Source: Byssochlamys sp. IMV 00236
Lineage: Eukaryota; Ascomycota; Eurotiomycetes; Eurotiales; Thermoascaceae
Direction: 5' to 3'
NCBI GenBank assembly: GCA_001931875.2
Contig: MSJH02000401.1
Span: 1-17,614, forward strand
Length of the DNA: 17,614 bases
The position numbers and the translations under genes were made by a program. Below are positions 1 to 9,366 of this stretch, piece by piece; position 1 is the first letter of the stretch, and each line of letters begins with the position of its first letter. The notes under the pieces are model-generated. The model was not told the DNA's origin. It did no database searches and was given only the letters and a program-made list of their open reading frames with translations.

Positions 1-578
1 CCAGAGATGGGGACGAAAGGAACAGCCTTGGGGTTGTAACCAATCTTCTTGATGAAGGAGGAAACTTCCTTGACAATTTCGTTGTAACGAGCTTCGGACC
101 ACTTGGTGGTATCCATCTTGTTAATGGCAACGATCAATTGACGGACACCGAGGGTGAAAGCCAAAAGAGCGTGTTCACGGGTTTGACCATCCTTGGAAAT
201 ACCAGCTTCGAATTCACCAGTACCGGCAGCAATGATAAGGATACCACAATCAGCTTGAGAGGTACCAGTAATCATGTTCTTGATGAAATCACGGTGACCG
301 GGAGCATCAATAACGGTAACATTGTACTTGGGGGTTTCGAACTTCCAGAGAGCAATATCAATGGTGATACCACGTTCACGTTCAGCCTTGAGCTTGTCAA
401 GAACCCAAGCGTACTTGAAGGAACCCTTACCGAGTTCAGCGGCTTCCTTTTCGAACTTTTCAATGGTACGCTTGTCAATACCACCACACTTGTAGATCAA
501 GTGACCAGTAGTGGTAGATTTACCAGAATCGACGTGACCAATAACGACAACGTTAACGTGAGTCTTCTCCTTACCCAT
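1..578 (-). CDS. TEF1: Translation elongation factor EF-1alpha (N-terminal 192 codons, 3' end outside window)
   Basis: EF-1alpha is the GTPase that delivers aminoacyl-tRNA to the ribosomal A site in the cytosol. The ATG is at 578-576 and begins [20 protein letters not shown]. The frame then stays open to the left edge without a coding intron. GTPase motifs are complete: P-loop GHVDSGKST (residues 14-22), switch I around [18 protein letters not shown]3 DAPGH and G4 NKMD. The last readable residues are [11 protein letters not shown], so roughly the first 40% of a protein of about 460 residues is present. Codons are strongly biased to C- or otherwise optimal endings, unlike the neighbouring genes, as expected for a very highly expressed gene. 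Domains II and III lie outside the window. The identification is secure; paralogue number cannot be judged here, as many zygomycetes carry several copies. Confidence 0.98.
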   Translation of the reverse strand, partial: MGKEKTHVNVVVIGHVDSGKSTTTGHLIYKCGGIDKRTIEKFEKEAAELGKGSFKYAWVLDKLKAERERGITIDIALWKFETPKYNVTVIDAPGHRDFIKNMITGTSQADCGILIIAAGTGEFEAGISKDGQTREHALLAFTLGVRQLIVAINKMDTTKWSEARYNEIVKEVSSFIKKIGYNPKAVPFVPIS

Positions 579-580
579 GG

Positions 581-642
581 CTACAAAGTAAAATAATGGT
601 TAATTTTGTTGCTTGGCTGAAAGGTGTGTGTGTATACGTTAC
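581..642 (-). other. Probable 5'-UTR intron of EF-1alpha
   Basis: On the minus strand a 5' splice-like GTAACG (starting at 642) and a 3' splice-like TTTACTTTGTAG (ending at 581) bound 62 nt, the usual intron size in this window. A branch-like ATTAAC lies about 20 nt before the acceptor. The acceptor would sit two bases before the ATG, giving TAG^CCATGG. Leader introns directly before the start codon are known in EF-1alpha genes of other eukaryotes. The donor is less certain than the acceptor. RNA reads would decide. Confidence 0.45.
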
Positions 643-828
643 TTGATGAAAGTTTAATGTAAAGAAGAAAAAATCAAAACAATGGCCCAAAAAAATTTCT
701 CTATTTAAAAAAATTTTTGATAAATCCCGCAGCCAAAAGCCACAATGGAAATGGTCACAATAGCATTTTCTGATTGGACTGTGCAACAAGCGTCTTTTTC
801 AAGTTGAGCTCGTTCTTTTGTTTGTTTC

Positions 829-886
829 TTTATATACAAAGCAAGTATGTCCTCAACTTTAGCTAGAAAGCATAATTCTTTATATA
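829..886 (-). promoter_or_regulatory. Two TATA-like boxes of the EF-1alpha promoter
   Basis: The octamer TATATAAA occurs twice on the minus strand, at 836-829 and 886-879, about 250 and 300 bp upstream of the EF-1alpha ATG. Both are followed by G or GA and are oriented towards EF-1alpha. The nearer box would fit a transcription start around 770-800, leaving a leader of ordinary length once the proposed 62-nt intron is removed. No start-site data are available. Confidence 0.4.
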
Positions 887-1003
887 TCCAAGGTGTCTTG
901 CCTCTGTTTATACGTTTATCTTGCTCTTTTTCCACTTTCTAAACGGGTTTTCGGAGTTGAAGTTGGTTCTTCTTTTTTTCTTTTCAATATTCACTCCGTC
1001 CGA

Positions 1004-1041
1004 TGGACAAAATAAACAAATCAAAAGAGGTATTTTGTCCA
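1004..1041. repeat. 11-bp inverted repeat upstream of EF-1alpha
   Basis: The left arm TGGACAAAATA (1004-1014) and right arm TATTTTGTCCA (1031-1041) are perfect reverse complements separated by 16 bp. It lies about 430-460 bp upstream of the EF-1alpha ATG and beyond the TATA-like boxes, where an upstream activating element could sit. A dimeric transcription-factor site is one reading. Function is unknown. Confidence 0.5.
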
Positions 1042-1275
1042 CCAAAATGGAAAACCCAAGAACAAGAAAAATAGAGTCGTATTTTCATGGTTCATGATTC
1101 TTTTTATTTAAACTCCATAAACCATCTTGCTGCGGTTTTACAAGTCCCAAAGTAAAAAAGTAAAAAAAAAAAAGGGGTAAATCAAATGAAAAATGCAGCC
1201 ATGAAAAATTTTATTGTTTGAGTAACCTGTAAATCAAACAAGACTATTTATAAACGAAAAATACTATATACAAAG

Positions 1276-4200
1276 TTATGAATTGGTATCGTTTTCTTCT
1301 TTTGGTTCAAGCTTCAAACTCTTGGCATAAAATACTTGATCATCTTGTTCAACAGATTCGAGCATTCTTTTAAGATAATGTTGAATTTCATCTACTTCAG
1401 TGAATCGATAATGAATTTGAAATTGATCAATCTCGTTCAACACTTTGGTCGTCTTGATGTATTTATCAAAATTCACTAGCCTTTTACCACCAGGAGACAT
1501 ACGATAATCTGCATTACCATCATCAATAAATGTTACATCTGTTAGGTAGACACCCAAGAAAGGTAGACAAGGTGCCACCGCTGTCTTGAGTCTGGATCGG
1601 TATTCGGCAAAGTTACGCTGTGAGTCTGTGGCCTTGTAGATAGGTTCCCAGATTGACCGGTACTTGCTTGAGACATATTCCCACGTCTTTTTAAGCCGGA
1701 TAATGCAGGTTGAGTCAAGTGCAGACCGAATGGCCATCAGAGTATTATAGTTGTTCATATGTAAACAAGCCTATCAAATGCATATAAATAAATAAACATT
1801 AAAACAGTAACTGTCTACTTACATCACCCACTTTGATCCAGTACTTGATTAACTGGGCTCGCTTCTTGACGTCATTTTCGTTCAATATGCTTCCCGATAT
1901 CCAGCTTGTGATCTGTGTACTCTTTTGAATCATCGCTTTTACATGTACAGCCTTACTCTCGCCATGCTTCTTTTTAAACTCCTGACCTATAATTTCGTAC
2001 GGTCTGATCTGACAAAATAAGGCGTTTTCAAGGAGAGTGATTTGCCGTGCGAGCTCGACAGGGTCAATATCCTGAAGATGAATTGCCGATAACAGGGGTT
2101 CAGGCGACAGTAACGCACGTTTGAGTGTGTTTCGGGTTGACTTGCTGATGATGGATGGTGGGTATGCGTTATGATCATCAAATAAGGAGAGATTTGAAAA
2201 GATGGAACTGTTGTGGCTGCTGGAAGAAGAAGGCGGCTGTTGTGATTGTTGTTGTTTAGAAGGTAACTGACCTTTAGTAATAAGCTATATTGATGATCAG
2301 TATCCTCCCTTTTAATTAAACACAAAAATGAACTTACAGCCTTGTGAATTATATTTGCCATGCGTTTAGCCGGACTAGGCATAACTTGACTCATATCACG
2401 TTCAGTAAACTCGAGTAGTTCCTTTTGAACAGCAGCGTCTCGACTATAGTCAAAGTAGGATTCTAACCATGTCTTGATGACATTATAAACACGTAAACGT
2501 ACAGGTATCAACACACGGCTGGTCCAAATAGCCAACTCCTCCTCGGATAATGATTCAGGAGGCTGCAGATGAAATCGTTGGATCAATAATCTCACTAATT
2601 CTTCTGGATTGGTGAACAAACGAAAGTTATAAAAGAAGGCACGAACAAATAAGAGGTCTACAACATTAAAATTAGCAAACAACTCCTTAAAAACTAAATT
2701 AAAACTCTAAATACCTGGAGATTTTTCATGCAGAGTTAATAGCTGTACCAGTGCCTCCAGTGTGGCGCCTGTGAGATAGCCATCCTGATTGAAGATTGCT
2801 TCCTCTTCGGATAACTGAGTATCCTTCAGGAACTCATATTCCTATATTTTCAAGTGTTACTCTACATTGATTTGGAGCGCCATATGTTCATTACCTTATA
2901 AGGGGTATTTGCAGGAGGAAGAGGAGGGACGATTTTGGAATCTAGTGAAGATCTACTTGAGGTCTTGGTAACATCAGGTAAGCTCTCATAAGAGGCAATC
3001 GATCGAGATTTATGAAGCGAGGAACGTAATGATGTTAAACTAAGACCTCTTGGTCGTCTCTTGGATGCAGTAGATACAGTATGCTTTGGAAGTGGAGGGG
3101 GAGTAGAACTATTTACAGACGATGCTCGGGCGCGTAATGAAAGATGGCGAACAGGGAGTGGTTGTTGTTGATGCTGATGTTGATGGTAATGATTTTGCTG
3201 TTGCTGTTGTTGCTGTTGTTGTTGTTGAATTTTTGAAACTAAATGATCAGAGATGGATGGCTTCAATACAATCGTTTCTTCCTGCTCAGATGCAGAAAGT
3301 TGCTGCTGAATTGCTTTTAGGCTCGAGATCTTTCGATTCATCATCTCTAGGTTGTTGTGGAAAGATTTAGACGAAATCATGGCCTCTTCTTCATTTGGCG
3401 TTGGTTGTTCAATAGTGGATGTGGAGGATGATGATGATGACGATAATAAGCAGGTGCGCAAATTGTCAGCACAATGATTGATTGTTTTGATCACTTGTTC
3501 GCAGCAATGATTGAGATGATCCAGCTCAAGTGCATGGTCTTCTTCTTTACTCATGTGACTTGATGCGGCACGAATAGCAGTGACGAGATTAGTGATGGCG
3601 CTGTAGACAGATTCCTTGGCAAACACGAGTGAAACCAGTTGAGGATCTTCTGGTATGATGGATAAGCCTTTATCAACAAAGTCGTCAAGACTAGAGCAGA
3701 CATACTCAATGACTGATAAGTAGCCCTTGACGGCTTCTACAACTTTTCTAGTCACTTCTAATAATTCCATAGCTTTCTCTTGATGACGTTTCTCGAGAAA
3801 TTGAGGTAATTGGGCGAGTAAATTGGAGAGTAATTCCTGAACGACGTTTTGATGTTCAAGTACAGATTGTAATACCTGATCAACATTTAATTTGACGGAT
3901 GAGGTTGAATTTGAGTAATAGTCCGAGTACAAGTTAGTTGAAAATGTCGAGGAGGCGATAGATGAACATCGTGAGGAAGCAGAGCCATCGAGTATGGAAG
4001 ATGTGTTCACAAGTAGTTTTTCGAATTGATTGAGCTCTGTGAGCAGTATATCTATAATTTCTTCTATATCTTGGTCGTGTTGTTTGTATGCCAAGGCTAG
4101 TTTGTTTAAAATGCAAAAGACATGTATTCTTTGTTTTGCCATTTCAGGATATACTTTTAACAATGGACTATCCTTATTGTAAATGTTGAATTCTATAAGG

Positions 4201-4685
4201 ATAGATCTTATACATGAAACGAGATGGGGAATATGTACTGATTCTTGGATGTCACCATTGTATTCTTTGATAACTTTCTTTGTTATCTCTGTGACTTCTT
4301 CCATGAATGATAATCTATGTTCTTGTTCTTGTTCTTGTTGTTGTTGTTCTAATTGCTGTTCTTTTTGTTTTTTTAATTGCTCCTGTTGCCAGTGAATCAA
4401 TTCATCATTTTCAGGTTCAAAGTCTATACTCGATCTTTTAGCTTCACCGATTCTTCCAACATAATTACTTGGGAACCATCCTCTGATATCACCACATTGA
4501 CCATCCCACCAACCAGAATCATCTCTGTTGAATACTTCTATAATAGATCCTTTCTTAAAGAATAAGCATGTTACTGGTTCATCTGTGATAGGAGCTGAAG
4601 AAGGTAGATAGTCATGAAGTGCCTGTACAAAATGGGACGTGTATGTAGACACAATAGGAGATGTAGGTGGTGAAAGTGAAGTCAT
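1276..4685 (-). CDS. SH3-RasGEF_N-RasGEF guanine nucleotide exchange factor (CDC25-type)
   Basis: This predicted 1064-residue protein should load Ras-family GTPases with GTP at the membrane, feeding growth or cAMP signalling. Exons (minus): 4685-2895, 2841-2715, 2657-2338, 2284-1823, 1770-1276; introns are 53, 57, 53 and 52 nt and all phases close. An SH3 domain spans about residues 20-79 (ALHDY, GWWDG, GWFPSNYVG). A Q/E-rich helix, a mainly helical middle, an 11-Gln run plus His/Gln stretch (about 487-508) and Pro-rich motifs PPPLPK and VPPLPP follow. RasGEF_N covers roughly 600-745 (TLEALVQLLT, LLFVRAFFYNFRLF). The catalytic RasGEF domain covers about 811-1045 (DPVELARQITLLE, MNNYNTLMAI, LKKTW, PFLGVYLTD). 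The frame also offers an ATG at 4790, but it lies upstream of a pyrimidine-rich leader. The 4685 start directly precedes the SH3 domain and is preferred. The exact Ras target is unknown. Confidence 0.93.
3195..3227 (-). repeat. CAA/CAG repeat encoding 11 glutamines in the RasGEF
   Basis: Eleven consecutive Gln codons, mixed CAA and CAG, are followed in the protein by a His/Gln-rich stretch (to about 3160). The tract sits in the low-complexity linker between the SH3 and RasGEF_N domains, so length changes would alter the linker and not a folded domain. Confidence 0.9.
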
Positions 4686-5525
4686 ATCATGTATATAAAG
4701 AACAAAGAAAAGAGAAAAGAGAGAGAGAAAAGGGAAAAAAAAGGGTTTATAGTTATTAAACATGTTGCCTGATATTATATAGACACACATGGTTGCGCTA
4801 TTTTAAATAAATAACATAAGGTTACGCCAATCAAATATATATTGTTCTTAGACCATGACCATCTCTCTCTCTCTCTTTCTCTTTCTGTCCTTCTCTTTTA
4901 TTCATTTATCTTTCTCTGCCCTTTCTTACATCCTATGATTGATACGTATTATCTTGCAATGACAAATAATGGCCACTTTAATTCATAAAAGCACTCTTAC
5001 TATATAAATCTAACGCCAATTTATATATTAAATGAAACAATAACTATCCTAGTTGATCCGAGTTATATTATGGTGTAACAGCCACTACTTGCGTGCCTGT
5101 CAAACATTTCAACTCTGTCTTGCCTTCTTTTTTTCTTTCGTAATCTCCCCCCCCTTTTTTTCGAGCCTTCCTAACCCCCCTTTTTTCTTATGCAGAACAA
5201 AAAAAATCCTACATCAAATTTAGACGCGATATATATTTTATATACAAATATAGTAAAATAAGCTCGTCTGCATTTCTTAAATGGCCCCTTGAAATTCACT
5301 CGAGTAAATAAGTTACTTTAGTATTGAGCTAATTCTGGATATTCTCTCTCTCTTTCTCTCCTTCTTTGCCTACTACTTCTCCCTCAATTGTAACCTTATT
5401 GTTACTTTTTTGTGTATCATATGAAATTACACAAGTTTAACACGTTTTAACATTTTTGTGGAGTGATAAAATAAGTAACTGGAAAGGGGGGGTTGGATTT
5501 ATTCCGTAGTCACAGTTTATGCATA
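4686..5525. other. Spacer: RasGEF promoter and hydrolase 3' region
   Basis: No gene is supported in these 840 bp. The left edge is the RasGEF leader: on the minus strand a long C/T tract (about 4700-4747) runs up to the ATG, a common fungal core-promoter pattern. Two copies of ACGCCAAT (CCAAT-box-like, at about 4824-4831 and 5013-5020) are each followed by TATAT-rich sequence. CT-repeat tracts occur at 4862-4878 and 5340-5360, and runs of C or G near 5148, 5175 and 5486. A minus-strand AATAAA at 5503-5498 is 23 nt past the hydrolase stop codon and is its likely poly(A) signal. Confidence 0.55.
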
Positions 5526-7065
5526 TTAAGCAACTGCATCTGGTGTTTGTTTGTTTATTTCATGTTGCACTTTTTCCACTTGTTCATCTACTTGTTCACC
5601 ACTTAATCCCTTTTTGCTTTCTCTCACATCAAATGCCTATCATTAAATTAGTTACCTACTATAAAAATGACTTTCTAAATTACCTGAAACATGGCTACAA
5701 TATATTCAGACAGTGGCTTAACACACCATCGAGTAGGACGTAATACATGTTCAAACCATCCGATATGTCCACCCTGTGATGTTGTGGCCAAGACAACATT
5801 GGGGTTACATTTGATTTCGTCATAAGGTATGCATTGTGAGTAAGCAATAGGGTCATCTAATGCAGTAAGACACAGCAGGGGAATCTTGACATGTTCAATG
5901 AATCGACATGAACTAGCCTCTCTATAATAATTATTCACAGTTGTATAGCCAGAAATCTTTCTCGTGCAAGTATCATCAAATTCACGAAGGGTTCGTGCGG
6001 CTAATACCTCTTCATGCTTTACTTTACCGCCCTTTTCAAGTACATGCATATGTCTGCTATTGGGTTAGATCAACTGATATTCATAATAATGAATTGACCT
6101 TACTTGGAAAAGATTCGTTTTAGGTTTTCTGCCATGGCAGGGGAGTACACTGTTTTACCCATAAAAGAAGATTCCATGTGGTCCATAGATCTATTAAGGT
6201 ATAAGTAAGGGATATATACATATATATATATATATATATATTTACGCTCTAAAATCATATGGATTTGCAACAGACACAGCGGCCTTGAACGGTGTCTTTT
6301 CTTTCTCTTCTCCGAGATACTACAGAGTACAACATTAATAATCTTTATCTTTATGACCTTTCTTTACTGTACCTTGACCAAAATATTGGCTCCAAGCGAG
6401 AATCCAATGGCAACCAATGGGGTATCATCACCTAGTTTCTTTTGAATATGTGCTAGTACTACTCGAAGATCGTCTGTATAGGCGCCATTATACAATTGTG
6501 GTGTTATGATCTCTGATTCAGCACATCCTCGACTATTCATAACAACTGCACGATAATTAAAAGGTGGATGAACAAGCTATATATATATATATATTCTTAG
6601 TTTCAATAGTGTATATCCCATTGATTTTTTCCTTTACCACTTCCAACAAACTACGGACATAAGATTCGTGACTTCCTCCGGTTAATCCATGAAGAACGAC
6701 GAGTGTAGGTACCTTTTGTTCATCAGGAATTCGGGGTAATGTCCAATCAATAGCTACTTGGCCACCATCTGGTGTTTGAACCAATTCTCTAATAAGAAGG
6801 AGAGTTAGTCCAAAAGAGATGATAACCTTTATCTATTTTACCTTTCATAATTGACATCTTTTACTGTAGGTGAGTAATTGTAATAAGCTGCATAACCAGT
6901 TTGAAGATGACCATTAAATAGATAGGGTGTTGGATAATACACTGCTTTTGGTCCATAAAGTGAAGGACACTTTTGTTTGATATAATCTACAAGTGAGATA
7001 CTCTCCTTTCCCACTGGCTTTATTTCTACTGGCTTTAGGTTATGAAACAAGTTTACTTTACTCAT
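5526..7065 (-). CDS. Alpha/beta hydrolase of the EMB8/YheT (ABHD1/3-like) family
   Basis: A predicted 407-residue serine hydrolase. Relatives include yeast Eht1/Eeb1 (medium-chain ethyl ester synthase/esterase) and animal ABHD1/ABHD3 lipases, so a lipid or ester substrate is likely but unproven. Exons (minus): 7065-6842, 6788-6638, 6576-6373, 6319-6246, 6190-6104, 6056-5684, 5636-5526; six introns of 47-61 nt. Family signatures in order: PYLFNGHLQT near the N terminus, oxyanion strand LVVLHGLTGGSHESY, VVMNSRGCAES, and nucleophile elbow GFSLGAN with Ser about 185. The acid lies in ALDDP (Asp about 314/315) and the catalytic His in SQGGHIGWFE (about 344), so the triad is intact. The last exon adds a charged 36-residue tail. 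A more upstream in-frame TTG is not used as start; ATG 7065 is the first ATG. It starts 124 bp behind the NAD kinase stop codon. Confidence 0.92.
6221..6240. repeat. (TA)10 microsatellite in hydrolase intron 5
   Basis: Ten TA units lie in the intron at 6191-6245. On the gene strand they begin within a few bases of the 5' splice site GTAAAT. Length variation would move the intron size around its present 55 nt. Confidence 0.9.
6578..6594. repeat. (TA)8 microsatellite at the acceptor of hydrolase intron 2
   Basis: The TA run forms the last bases of the intron at 6577-6637, so the acceptor TAG is itself the end of the repeat on the gene strand. There is no conventional pyrimidine tract in front of it. 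Confidence 0.9.
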
Positions 7066-7118
7066 TATAAAAAGCAGACACACAAGAAAAGACAAAAATC
7101 GAAAAATAAAGATATCCT

Positions 7119-7124
7119 TTTATT
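7119..7124 (-). terminator. Poly(A) signal of the NAD kinase gene
   Basis: A minus-strand AATAAA lies 66 nt after the NAD kinase stop codon. It is also only 54 nt before the hydrolase ATG, so cleavage 10-30 nt further on would fall in or at the edge of the hydrolase leader. It is the only perfect AATAAA I see in this 124-bp spacer in a suitable position. Confidence 0.55.
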
Positions 7125-7189
7125 GACACAATTAGGGGGCGGATTACATAATGCTGAATTCGGAGTTTAATTTTTAGCTACTGGGACCT

Positions 7190-8690
7190 TTATCTACCAA
7201 ACGTTTGATTCCATTTCAAGAGTTCATTGATATCCTTTTCCCAACGTGCACCTTGAACACACGGAATGGGGTATTTTGACATACGCACCTAAATCATATG
7301 ATGATGACATAATTACAATAATGTCAGCTTTTATATCGTTTATTGCTTACTTTTACATATTCGCCTTTATTCAACATGAAGATTTCTTGACCATCCATGC
7401 TTACTTCGATTGGATTTTTTGTATTCTCACCAATCTGCTATTGTTAGCTGTAGTTTATATAAAGTGTCATGAATTACCTTTAGTTGAATAATTGAACTTG
7501 ATGGCAGTAGCACTGTTCGAAAGGATAACGATCTTGGACAGATAGGCGTTAGCACAAGACTCTGTACACTCGGATGAACAATTGGCCCGCCTGCCGATAG
7601 CGAATAAGCAGTGGATCCTGTTGGAGTGGAAACAATCAGACCGTCTGCGATACATTCAGTCAGGTACTGATCATCCACCAAACAGTGAACCGCCGCCAAG
7701 TGAGGATATCGACCACGATGTAAAGTTACTTCGTTCATCACTTGTCTATCCCGCACTTCCTTACCATCCACCTGGATCCGCCTGCCGTTCGATTGATGGA
7801 GTGAACAAAAGAGTCTCATGCGCATATTGAGACCGATGTTATGGCCTGAGATCATGTTGCCTAGTATATCTTGGTATCTATCAAACCCTAACAATAAGGT
7901 GAATCAAGGATTATAGATCCAAAAAAATGAAATAGCGTACGGTATGACATAAGGAAGCACAATGTGCCTAGCGAAAAACTGACGACCGGCGGTACAGCTT
8001 TGGGAAATAGAGAGGAGAGATGTAAGAGTGTGCCATCTCCACCTAGCGTGATGGCAAAGTCAACTGTCCTTGTGTATTCGTCTATATAATGTTATTACAA
8101 TTGATGTTGCTATTTAATCATATATTACTTTGATCAATGACATGAACAAACGGAAGCTCTTTTCTAAATTGTTCCGCCGCATATCGTTCAACGATAATGT
8201 TCATATCAGGTCGTGTTTGGTGCAGCCAACTGAAAATAGTGATGAGAATAAGCTCCAATCTTTTTTTTTTTTTATATAAATAGTGTTATTTACTTTGCTA
8301 ATTCTATCATTGCTCTTGCTGTCTTGTCATCTTGGGGCTTTTTGACAATAAGTATATTATTTGGTTTTTCTGCCCATTTTAGTGTATACAACCCACTGGA
8401 TAAAGAAGGCATGAGATAACACTCAATCTTGTTTTATATCGCTTACCCATAAGTGCTGCCTGGCACTTGTAATATGTCGTTCGGACTACGACTTGTTTTC
8501 ATCAAGTCATGTTCCGCTTCTGTCAATTCTATTTATACATGTATAAGGAACATCCTCTTATTTAGTTATAAATACTACCTTGCTGGTCTCGAGTTAACTG
8601 GATTCCCACCTTATTAGGTAATGTATGATAAAACCTTTGAAAAGAGACCTGTCTTTTCAACAGACAGGTGCGCAAGGGTAACAAACGCAT
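7190..8690 (-). CDS. Mitochondrial-type NAD(H) kinase (Pos5-like)
   Basis: ATP-dependent phosphorylation of NAD+ or NADH to NADP(H), probably in the mitochondrial matrix. Exons (minus): 8690-8579, 8528-8447, 8395-8294, 8229-8129, 8081-7941, 7887-7478, 7434-7351, 7288-7190; the seven introns are 43-64 nt. They give 376 residues. Key motifs are [10 protein letters not shown] (diphosphate-binding GGDG), MNEVTLHRG (NE motif) and [20 protein letters not shown], all complete. The first 25 residues ([20 protein letters not shown]...) are rich in Arg and hydrophobic residues and contain no acidic residue, as in a matrix presequence; RFYHT may be near the cleavage site. The start at 8690 is the first in-frame ATG and has a weak context (T at -3). 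The family is secure. Mitochondrial location and preference for NADH are inferred from the presequence and resemblance to yeast Pos5. The 3' boundary of intron 6 is ambiguous (NAGNAG). Confidence 0.93.
7435..7477 (-). other. Very short NAD kinase intron with tandem NAGNAG acceptor
   Basis: On the gene strand the donor GTAATT (from 7477) is followed by a branch-like CTAAC and then AATAGCAG. Splicing at TAG gives a 40-nt intron and inserts one Gln (LK-Q-IGEN); splicing at CAG gives 43 nt and LK-IGEN. Both keep the frame. The CAG site is chosen because it leaves more room after the branch point and gives the more family-like junction. Confidence 0.7.
8647..8669 (-). repeat. 8-bp perfect hairpin in the NAD kinase presequence codons
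   Basis: On the gene strand ACCTGTCT and AGACAGGT are perfect complements with a 7-nt loop. The stem begins 21 nt after the A of the ATG and lies within codons 8-15 of the targeting sequence. An mRNA hairpin just behind a poor-context start codon is known to help initiation in model systems; here this is a hypothesis. Confidence 0.6.
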
Positions 8691-9366
8691 AAAAAAAGAT
8701 AAATAATGAGTCAGAGACAACAGAGCAGTAAAAAAGGGTTCTGTATTGGTCAATCTCCGCTTTTGAACACACTGTGACTTTGAATTAAGGATTTCTAGAG
8801 GATTGCATAAATTGCATAAAGCTCTGGTCTCTTCTTTAGGAAATCAGTGTTAAGAAGAAAGAGAGGGCTGCTTTTTTTTTTGGCTCGAGTACCTGCATGG
8901 CCATTAGATATCTAATCTTTATAAAAATAATTATGTATCCTGTGCTTCTTTAGGTTTTCTTCTTGTATTCTAAAGACCCCATGTTTGTGATTTCAATAAG
9001 ATAGCCTACGTAAACAAGTCATTTTGTGTTTTCAAGTGGGTTGCTTTAGAAAGACTAGAAGGTCTTTTATCTTTTAGTATCGACTCAAAAGGCCTTTAAC
9101 CAATAACTAAGCATTTAATACTTTTCTTGATCCAAATCAAAGCTCAGGAAAGACAGAGGTTCTGGTACTAGAAATAATCACGTATTTCATGACTAAATAA
9201 ACAGAATGACGGCTTACATAAGCAAACTTTACACAATAAACACGCACAAATAAGGTAAGCGGAAATCAGAACTTGTAAAAAAATGAGTGGCCAAAAAAGA
9301 TCTTTTTCATTTCTCTTTTCTATCATTGAAAAAAATGGAATAAACTTTCTCTTTTTCTTTATAAAA
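8691..9366. other. Divergent promoter region between NAD kinase and SUN gene
   Basis: No gene is supported in this 676-bp spacer between two head-to-head genes. It holds bZIP-like sites at 8707-8713 and 9190-9196, and T/C-rich stretches near 8872-8881 and 9300-9360. An in-frame ATG at 9283 would extend the SUN protein by 28 residues through homopolymer-like sequence; it is not favoured. A small TTG-initiated frame before the NAD kinase is also not used. Confidence 0.55.
8707..8713. promoter_or_regulatory. TGAGTCA element (Gcn4/AP-1 core) beside the NAD kinase start
   Basis: An exact TGAGTCA, the palindromic-core bZIP site bound by Gcn4/AP-1 proteins, lies 17 bp upstream of the NAD kinase ATG. 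A related TGACTAA (Yap1-type half-palindrome) is at 9190-9196 in the same divergent spacer. The proximity to the ATG means it acts as a promoter element only if transcription starts very close. A chance match is quite possible. Confidence 0.3.

Larger units (their letters stand above)
579..1275. other. Spacer: EF-1alpha promoter/leader and RasGEF 3' region
   Basis: No coding region is supported here; the open frames present use non-ATG starts or run through homopolymers and show no family motif. The right part serves the RasGEF mRNA: a minus-strand AATAAA lies at 1215-1210, 61 nt after its stop codon. The left part holds the EF-1alpha leader and TATA-like boxes. An 11-bp perfect inverted repeat (TGGACAAAATA at 1004-1014, TATTTTGTCCA at 1031-1041) is the only conspicuous element between them. 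Confidence 0.6.

Noticed and set aside
138..596. 152-codon plus-strand open frame
   Set aside because: It is antisense to EF-1alpha. Strong codon bias of that gene removes stop codons from the opposite strand; no family motif is present.
571..935. Minus-strand open frames in the EF-1alpha upstream region
   Set aside because: Composition is that of a T-rich promoter, with no motif, and they overlap the probable leader and TATA-like boxes.
4686..4790. N-terminal extension of the RasGEF from the ATG at 4790
   Set aside because: It would encode a Phe/Leu stretch from a pyrimidine tract typical of fungal leaders. The downstream ATG at 4685 directly precedes the SH3 region.
8691..8753. Extension of the NAD kinase N terminus to 8753
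   Set aside because: The frame opens with TTG, not ATG. The 8690 ATG gives a good mitochondrial presequence.
9283..9366. Upstream ATG for the SUN-domain protein
   Set aside because: It would bury the signal peptide behind 28 residues from homopolymer-rich sequence. It remains possible but is less likely than 9367.
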